Assembly (NCBI GenBank): GCA_903923395.1
Contig: CAIXXM010000045.1
Span: 1-61,921 of the forward strand
DNA: 61,921 nt
Direction of reading: 5' to 3'
Source of the DNA: an uncultured Acidobacteriia bacterium
GTDB lineage: Bacteria; Acidobacteriota; Terriglobia; Bryobacterales; Bryobacteraceae
Each line of letters opens with the position of its first letter. The first letter of the stretch is position 1. Below, one piece after another: positions 57,118 to 61,921 of this stretch. Both the position numbers and the translations under genes were made by a program. Below the pieces are notes generated by a model. The model was not told the origin of the DNA and did no database searches. It saw nothing but the letters and a program-made list of their open reading frames with translations.

Positions 57118-57677
57118 TCCGTTGCGCGATTACTGATGGCACTGGTTCGCTGGGCAATGTGGAGCGCTGGCTGGCGGATGGTGTGGAACTGATCCAGATC
57201 AGGGAAAAGCAAATGTCCGCGCGGCAACTGGCGGAATTCGTACGTCACGCGGCAGGGTTCGCAAATCCACACGGGAGCAAGCTGCTGGTGAATGACCGTG
57301 CCGATATCGCGATCACTTGTGGAGCACATGGCGTGCACTTGCGGGATAACTCCGTGCGCCCGGCCCGCTTGCGGAGCATCCTGCCGACTGGTTTTCTCAT
57401 TACCGTTGCGTGCCATGATTCCGCGCGCCTGGCACTGGCCACTGGTGCGGACTATGCGCTTGTGGCTCCCGTCTTCAAACCACTCTCCAAAGACGATGAC
57501 CGCGAACCCTTAGGGCTTGCCGGGTTGGCGAAGTTCCGTGGGCTTCCCGTGCTTGCCCTGGGCGGCGTAACTTGGGACAACGCGCAGGCATGCCTCGGCG
57601 CCGGTGCCGTTGGCATTGCGGGAATTACTCTATTCGGTGGCCAGCACTCCCGCGTGGGCCGCAACTCCGGAAGCTAA
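57114..57677 (+). CDS. thiE: Thiamine-phosphate synthase-family protein
   Basis: A 187-residue TIM barrel. Segments typical of ThiE are IQIREKQMSAR, KLLVNDRADIAI, GVHLRDNS, the VAPVFKPLSKDD loop, LALGGV and VGIAGITLF. It joins the thiazole and pyrimidine moieties to give thiamine phosphate. It is slightly short compared with the usual 205-220 residues, close to TenI in size, so a regulatory or isomerase TenI-like role is an alternative. The DR of VNDR and IREKQ are kept, favouring catalysis. It overlaps the convergent deacetylase gene by 48 bp. Confidence 0.82.
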   Translation: MIRCAITDGTGSLGNVERWLADGVELIQIREKQMSARQLAEFVRHAAGFANPHGSKLLVNDRADIAITCGAHGVHLRDNSVRPARLRSILPTGFLITVACHDSARLALATGADYALVAPVFKPLSKDDDREPLGLAGLAKFRGLPVLALGGVTWDNAQACLGAGAVGIAGITLFGGQHSRVGRNSGS

Positions 57678-58559
57678 TCCCGACAGGCTGTAACCACCTT
57701 CGAGCGAAGAGATGATATGACCGTGCGCATACTTATCGGCAATTTCCAGTAACAGGGAAGTTAGATCCCGGAAGTCCTGATCCTGCAGTTGGAAATGCCC
57801 CAGAGGATCACCGGCGCGGGAATCAAACCCGGCGGAAAGCAGCACCAGTTCCGGTTTGAAGTCCTGCATTTGCCAGGCCAGTTTTTCAAAGCCACCGAGG
57901 ATTTCATCACGGCCCGCACCGGCGGCGAAGGGCATGTTCATTGTGGTTCCCGCGCCGCGGCCGTGACCCGTCTCGTCCATGGCACCAGTACCGGGATACC
58001 ACGGGTATTGGTGCGTGCTGAAGAAATAGACTGAAGGGTCGTCGTAGAAGATATCCTGTGTGCCGTTGCCGTGGTGGACATCCCAATCCGCAATCAAAAT
58101 GCGGTGCACACCATACTTCTTCTGTGCATATCTGGCAGCGATGGCCACCTGGTTGAAGAGACAAAATCCCATGCCGGTAGCAGGCGTCGCATGGTGGCCG
58201 GGAGGACGAACCACACAAAAGGCACGCTTCGCAGGCCCCGCCATCACCTGATCCACCGCATGGAGAACCAACCCCACACCGCGCCGGGCGACCTCGAAGG
58301 ACTTCGGACAGATATCGGTATCGCCCGTGTGGAGACTCGAGTACCCCATGTCCACGTCATGTTTGGCGTGGTCGATATAAGTGCGGTCGTGGCAGTATTC
58401 GAGTTCGCTGTAAGTGGCTTCGCGGGAGGGCGGGCGGGTAACTTCATGACCTTCCAGACCCCGCAGCGCGGCATCCCAGCGCGCGGAGGATTCCACATGT
58501 CCCGGGCCGGTATCATGCAGCTTGGCGAAGGGATCCGCCAGAAAAACAGCCTTGCTCAT
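57630..58559 (-). CDS. Histone deacetylase/acetylpolyamine amidohydrolase-family enzyme
   Basis: A 309-residue arginase/deacetylase fold protein. The catalytic and zinc residues are present: RPPGHHA (the His-His pair), DWDVHHGNGTQ (zinc Asp and His) and SAGFDSRAGDPLG (second zinc Asp). It ends SLEGGYSLSGLA, as in the class II HDAC/AcuC/AphA group. Bacterial members deacetylate polyamines or proteins such as acetyl-CoA synthetase. Its ATG overlaps the stop of the upstream winged-helix protein by 4 bp, a two-gene unit on the minus strand. Confidence 0.92.
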   Translation of the reverse strand: MSKAVFLADPFAKLHDTGPGHVESSARWDAALRGLEGHEVTRPPSREATYSELEYCHDRTYIDHAKHDVDMGYSSLHTGDTDICPKSFEVARRGVGLVLHAVDQVMAGPAKRAFCVVRPPGHHATPATGMGFCLFNQVAIAARYAQKKYGVHRILIADWDVHHGNGTQDIFYDDPSVYFFSTHQYPWYPGTGAMDETGHGRGAGTTMNMPFAAGAGRDEILGGFEKLAWQMQDFKPELVLLSAGFDSRAGDPLGHFQLQDQDFRDLTSLLLEIADKYAHGHIISSLEGGYSLSGLASGVAAHAGVLATE

Positions 58560-59740
58560 TTCGCGGCCTCACGCAGGAATTGCAGGTAAGGCGCACGGCT
58601 TTGCGGACTGTCCAAACTGAACGAACGGGCATCGCCCAGATCTTCGCGAATGTAAGCTTCCATCTGTTTCACCGCTTCAGCCAGAGGATCGGAGCGGCCT
58701 CCAAAAGACCAGTACACCACTTCTCCCGCAGCGGGATCATACTCCCACAGTCCAACCAGGGAGCCACGGTCGAGAATGGCGTTTGAAGGCAGATCGGAAA
58801 GCGTGCCGCTCGTGGCCATGCGTTTGCCCGTGAAGAATCCGAGACTCGAATATTCCGGGGCCAGCAGGCCGGGCGCGTCACGGCGAAGCAGTGCGATGGC
58901 ATCAATGCCCGCCACCAGGTTGAAGTGCGGCTTGGCGGGAGTGGTGTAGTTGCGGAAGTCCTGCAGTTGCCCGGCGGGAAGGAGCCGGCCTTCACCGGTA
59001 TCGATGAGATCCAGGCCAGCCATGGCCTCTTTCGCAACCTTGACGCCCAGGCCGGAGAACCACTGGAATTCGGCGGGTGTGGCCGGGCCGGTCCAGTCAA
59101 AGTAGAGTTTCGCAAGTTCGGCATGGGCTGCAGCAAGATCGGGGATTGCGGGAGCGTTCCAGCGTGTGTACTTGAAGCGCTGGTGGTCGAAACGGCCGTT
59201 CATCGAAATGCGGCGGATATCACCGCTGCTTTGCAGCATGCCCAGAGCGAGGGGCAGCGTGGTGGAGAGGCCCTTCTTCGCACCTTCCGGGCCGAGACTG
59301 CGGGAGGCAGCGCCGACTGCGGCGCGGAGTTCGTCCGGGGACATGGCACCGTTTTGGAGAGCAGCCTTGACGGCATGCGCAAGCGTGGCGAGTTCGGCAT
59401 CCGTCACACCCAATTTGCGGGCCACCTTGCATTCGCTTTCGGAGGAGACGTAGCTGAGAGCCAGCCCGAGTCCGAAGTGGCTGGCCGGCAGCACATACGT
59501 GCAGCCACGGGCGGAAGGGAGCTCATGAATCTGCAGTTCTGTGATGGCCTTGTCAATGGTTGCCCGGCGGTGGCCAGCGCGGGAGAAAAGCGTTAAGTAC
59601 GGGCAGCAGCCGCCCACGGAACGCGCCCAGCCTGTGCTGGCAAGAATCGCGGCAGGAGGCTGCTTCTGGAGCGAGCCATCGAGCCCCTGGCGATGCCAGC
59701 GCCATGCCCGCAGCCGGGCGGCTTCATCAGTGGAGAACAT
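58556..59740 (-). CDS. AlkZ/YcaQ-like winged-helix DNA-binding protein (HTH_42 family)
   Basis: A 394-residue protein matching the winged-helix DNA-binding family that includes AlkZ/YcaQ DNA glycosylases. The start is MFSTDEAARLRAWRWHRQGL. ELPSARGCTYVLPASHF and SMNGRFDHQRFKYTRW are family-like segments. Characterised members repair interstrand crosslinks or protect producers from azinomycin-type alkylators. I see no direct proof of the catalytic QxQ/QxD motif in this copy, so glycosylase activity is tentative. It is the first gene of a coupled pair with the HDAC-family enzyme, and is divergent from efp. Confidence 0.8.
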   Translation of the reverse strand: MFSTDEAARLRAWRWHRQGLDGSLQKQPPAAILASTGWARSVGGCCPYLTLFSRAGHRRATIDKAITELQIHELPSARGCTYVLPASHFGLGLALSYVSSESECKVARKLGVTDAELATLAHAVKAALQNGAMSPDELRAAVGAASRSLGPEGAKKGLSTTLPLALGMLQSSGDIRRISMNGRFDHQRFKYTRWNAPAIPDLAAAHAELAKLYFDWTGPATPAEFQWFSGLGVKVAKEAMAGLDLIDTGEGRLLPAGQLQDFRNYTTPAKPHFNLVAGIDAIALLRRDAPGLLAPEYSSLGFFTGKRMATSGTLSDLPSNAILDRGSLVGLWEYDPAAGEVVYWSFGGRSDPLAEAVKQMEAYIREDLGDARSFSLDSPQSRAPYLQFLREAAK

Positions 59741-59758
59741 CCCTTCGATTGTATGGCC

Positions 59759-59787
59759 TATAATAGTGTTTTTGCTTTTCGAAGCAA
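59759..59787 (+). promoter_or_regulatory. efp promoter -10 and leader hairpin
   Basis: TATAAT at 59759-59764 is a perfect -10 element in the 80-bp divergent region, with no good -35. Directly after it, TTGCTT-TTCG-AAGCAA (59772-59787) forms a 6-bp hairpin with a UUCG tetraloop that would stand at the very 5' end of the efp transcript. Such a cap could protect the mRNA; this is inference. Confidence 0.55.
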
Positions 59788-59820
59788 TATCCGACCGATC
59801 TGGAGTCCTTCCCAACTACA

Positions 59821-60378
59821 ATGCTTTCCGCAACCCAAATCCGCCCCGGCATGGTGATCAAGTTCAACGGCGAACTCTACACTGTGTTTGCCATGACGCA
59901 CCGCACACCGGGCAACCTGCGCGGCTTCGTGCAGGTCCGCATGCGCAGCCTCCGCAACGGCTCCATGAATGAACACCGCTTCTCGACGGATGACAAAGTC
60001 GAGAAGGCAGCCCTCGAACAGCAGGACATGGAGTTCTTGTATCAGGACGGGGATTATTACTACTTCATGAACATCGAGACTTATGAACAGATCCACCTGA
60101 TGAAGGATCTTCTCGGTGACGCGACGGACTATCTGATTCCGAACCTCAAAGTGCAGGTGGAGTTCTACGAAGGCAACCCCATCAGCGTGGACCTGCCGGC
60201 GAGCGTAGTCATGACGGTGGTGGAAACGGAGCCCGGCCTGAAGTCGGCCACGGTTTCGAACGTGGGCAAGCCGGCGAAGATGGAGACCGGGCTTGTGGTG
60301 CAGGTGCCCGCCTTCATTAACGAAGGCCAGAAGATCCGCGTGAGCACGGCGGAAGGCACTTACCAGGAAAGAGCGTAA
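59821..60378 (+). CDS. efp: Translation elongation factor P
   Basis: A 185-residue three-domain factor that rescues ribosomes stalled on polyproline. The KOW-like N-terminal domain, the OB domains and the C-terminal [11 protein letters not shown] are normal. Aligned without gaps to E. coli EF-P (KPGKGQAF), the tip loop reads TPGNLRGF: the residue that is beta-lysylated (Lys34) or rhamnosylated (Arg32) in other species is Asn32 here. The loop is therefore probably unmodified or modified differently. It overlaps convergent selA by 19 bp. Confidence 0.94.
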   Translation: MLSATQIRPGMVIKFNGELYTVFAMTHRTPGNLRGFVQVRMRSLRNGSMNEHRFSTDDKVEKAALEQQDMEFLYQDGDYYYFMNIETYEQIHLMKDLLGDATDYLIPNLKVQVEFYEGNPISVDLPASVVMTVVETEPGLKSATVSNVGKPAKMETGLVVQVPAFINEGQKIRVSTAEGTYQERA

Positions 60379-61667
60379 ACCAACTGGTCTTCCTGTTCGG
60401 GGAAGACGGTTCGCAGATCCAGTAACACGCGGTTGTTTTCGATGCGTGCGATGACGGGGGGATTCCCTGCCCGCAGACGCTTCTCGAAAGCAGCCGCGTT
60501 TTTGTTTTCAATCACGAGTAAGTAAGTGGGCAGCGACTTATCCGGCGTGGAGCCGCCGCCGATCACGGATTCCCCGGGCTCTATCTTGACATCGAGGGAT
60601 AACTTCGCCGCGAGAGCCTCCGCGCGGCCGCGTATCTCCTCCGCCGTCATCCGAATCATGCGCAGTGCGGGTAACTGGCCCCAATTTTCGAGCAGCGTAT
60701 GGCGCAGGGTTTCTTCCATGGCCTGGTAGAAAAGCTTGTCCTGGCGGAGCACGCGGAAGAGTGGATTGCGGCGCACTCTCTGGATCAAATCCACACGGCC
60801 GGCGATGATTCCTGCCTGGGGTCCGCCAAGGAGTTTATCGCCGCTGAAGGTGACCAGATCCATGCCCGCCGCGAGGCTTTCCTGCGCGAGCGGTTCAGCG
60901 ATGCCGTACTGGCGGAGATCCACAATGCAGCCGCTGCCGAGATCCTCATAAACCGGAATATTCTTCTCGCGGCCGAGTGCGGCGAGTTCGCTCCAGTCAG
61001 GGCGCGCGGTGAATCCGGTCATGCGGAAGTTGCTGGGGTGGACGCGGAGAAGAACACGTGTGCGGTCATTGATGGCCTTGCGGTAATCGGCGATGGTAGT
61101 GCGGTTGGTGGTGCCGGTTTCGCGGAGAATTGCGCCGGATTTTTCCATGATTTCCGGAATTCGGAAACCGTCGCCGATTTCGATCAGTTCACCGCGCGAT
61201 ACGATGACTTCCCCGCCCTGGGCCAATTCGTTCAGAACCAGCAGCAGTGCGGCGGCACCGTTGTTCACGATGATGGCAGGGGCGCCGAGGATGGCTTCGA
61301 GCAGTTCGCCCGTATGTGTATCCCGCTTGCCGCGCTTGCCAGTGGCAAGGTCATATTCGAGGTTGGAATAACCGGGAATGGGATCGAAGGCAGGCAAAGG
61401 GGCGCGCCCAAGATTGGTATGCAGGACGACGCCCGTGGCATTGATGACGCCCCGCAGGGACGGTGTCTTCGCGCGCGTCAGGCTGGCCTGAACTTCCGCG
61501 ATAAGGTCACCGGTGACTTCACCCGCCCGGATGTGTTCCCGTGCGCTGGCAAGGACTTTGCGGATTTCACCGGTGACCAGTTTGTGTGGGAGTGTCCGGG
61601 AGATGGGGTCGAGCCTTTCCAGGACTTCATGGACCGATGGCAAACCGCGGAACGGAGAATCGCTCAT
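60360..61667 (-). CDS. selA: L-seryl-tRNA(Sec) selenium transferase SelA
   Basis: A 435-residue PLP enzyme that turns Ser-tRNA(Sec) into Sec-tRNA(Sec). The N-terminal tRNA-binding part ([14 protein letters not shown]), [17 protein letters not shown], the EDLGSGC segment and the PLP-Lys loop [14 protein letters not shown] are all standard. selB, selC and selD are not in the window. The presence of selA indicates that the organism makes selenoproteins or has a SelA-like paralogue; full length and conserved PLP site favour the former. Confidence 0.93.
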   Translation of the reverse strand: MSDSPFRGLPSVHEVLERLDPISRTLPHKLVTGEIRKVLASAREHIRAGEVTGDLIAEVQASLTRAKTPSLRGVINATGVVLHTNLGRAPLPAFDPIPGYSNLEYDLATGKRGKRDTHTGELLEAILGAPAIIVNNGAAALLLVLNELAQGGEVIVSRGELIEIGDGFRIPEIMEKSGAILRETGTTNRTTIADYRKAINDRTRVLLRVHPSNFRMTGFTARPDWSELAALGREKNIPVYEDLGSGCIVDLRQYGIAEPLAQESLAAGMDLVTFSGDKLLGGPQAGIIAGRVDLIQRVRRNPLFRVLRQDKLFYQAMEETLRHTLLENWGQLPALRMIRMTAEEIRGRAEALAAKLSLDVKIEPGESVIGGGSTPDKSLPTYLLVIENKNAAAFEKRLRAGNPPVIARIENNRVLLDLRTVFPEQEDQLVYALSW

Positions 61668-61711
61668 GTGCTTTGCTTTCAGTATGTACGACGGATTCTG
61701 TCACGCGAATG

Positions 61712-61740
61712 TTGTGCGGTGGAGTGTATCGCGGTAGACT
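61712..61740 (+). promoter_or_regulatory. Sigma-70-type promoter of tRNA-Pro
   Basis: TTGTGC (61712-61717) and TAGACT (61735-61740) are separated by 17 bp. The tRNA 5' end is 9 bp beyond the -10 element, so the primary transcript would start at or just before the mature end. Confidence 0.6.
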
Positions 61741-61748
61741 AGGGAATT

Positions 61749-61825
61749 CGGGGCGTGGCTCAGCCTGGTAGAGCGCCTGGTTCGGGACCAGGAGGCCGGA
61801 GGTTCGAATCCTCTCGCCCCGACCA
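61749..61825 (+). tRNA. tRNA-Pro, anticodon CGG
   Basis: A complete 77-nt cloverleaf: acceptor CGGGGCG/CGCCCCG, D arm GCTC/GAGC, anticodon stem CCTGG/CCAGG with loop TTCGGGA (anticodon CGG, reads CCG), T arm GGAGG/CCTCT with TTCGAAT, and genomically encoded ACCA. ATTTTTTC follows as a terminator-like T run. The remaining 96 bp to the window edge show no gene. Confidence 0.97.
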
Positions 61826-61921
61826 ATTTTTTCAGGCTCTACGCGGCTCTATGAGCGGGCTTCGCCGAACGGATTTGCTATTGAGGTTTCAATCTCGCAG
61901 GGAAAGACGGCCTCTGCAATC

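Overview
The window reads as a chromosomal, gene-dense, high-GC segment of a Gram-negative soil-type bacterium, most likely an Acidobacteriota member of the Bryobacteraceae/Solibacter group. That placement is inference from gene content, not from a marker gene: many secreted enzymes of S9, M28, Gfo/Idh and sialate-esterase type, several with twin-arginine signals on sugar enzymes; Gly/Pro-rich insertions in a peptidase; PEP-CTERM-like sorting tails; c-type cytochromes; and an outer-membrane porin. No prophage, insertion sequence, CRISPR array or integrase is visible. The backbone is mostly housekeeping, with a few small accessory or decaying islands.

Layout: 1-228 is the tail of an unidentified gene, then metH (B12 methionine synthase), a secreted S9 peptidase (minus), yajQ plus an alpha/beta hydrolase, an APC permease (minus), a MATE exporter, and the minus-strand nitrogen operon amtB-glnB-glnD. 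At 14.5-21.4 kb come an amidohydrolase, rsgA, an M28 peptidase, a PilZ protein, a cytochrome c'-like protein, a Gfo/Idh oxidoreductase and a KdsC-type phosphatase. hisS-aspS-LOG form an operon (21.4-25.0 kb), followed by an Asp/Glu-racemase-family protein with an altered active site and an unrecognised 440-residue protein. At 27.3-29.6 kb lie three tandem minus-strand paralogues with PEP-CTERM-like tails; one carries an in-frame amber codon, and each has its own terminator hairpin.

leuA-leuB-leuC-leuD (29.8-34.1 kb) is compact and partly overlapping, with a LeuA that lacks the usual C-terminal regulatory domain. Next is a phosphate locus, phoU1 - porin - pstS-pstC-pstA-pstB - phoU2, with two candidate Pho boxes built from 11-bp-spaced hexamers upstream of the porin and of pstS. 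It is followed by a di-haem peroxidase/cupredoxin pair (minus) and a coupled run of sialate O-acetylesterase family, MFS transporter, acyl-CoA synthetase and GNAT relic. A 348-bp non-coding stretch with two hairpins precedes an outer-membrane protein.

The last 13 kb holds a VOC protein, a haem-motif alpha/alpha protein, hrpB translationally coupled to a methyltransferase with RTxWA coiled-coil repeats, a sugar isomerase/UxaA dehydratase pair, a flippase-like membrane protein with thiE, a histone-deacetylase-family enzyme coupled to an AlkZ-like winged-helix protein, efp, selA and tRNA-Pro(CGG). Six convergent gene pairs overlap at their 3' ends by 19-61 bp. I did not find a clearly new multi-gene defence or mobile system. 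The most unusual items are the RTxWA-repeat methyltransferase behind hrpB, the PEP-CTERM-like cluster with its amber allele, the racemase-fold protein without the usual thiols, and the EF-P with Asn at the modified position.
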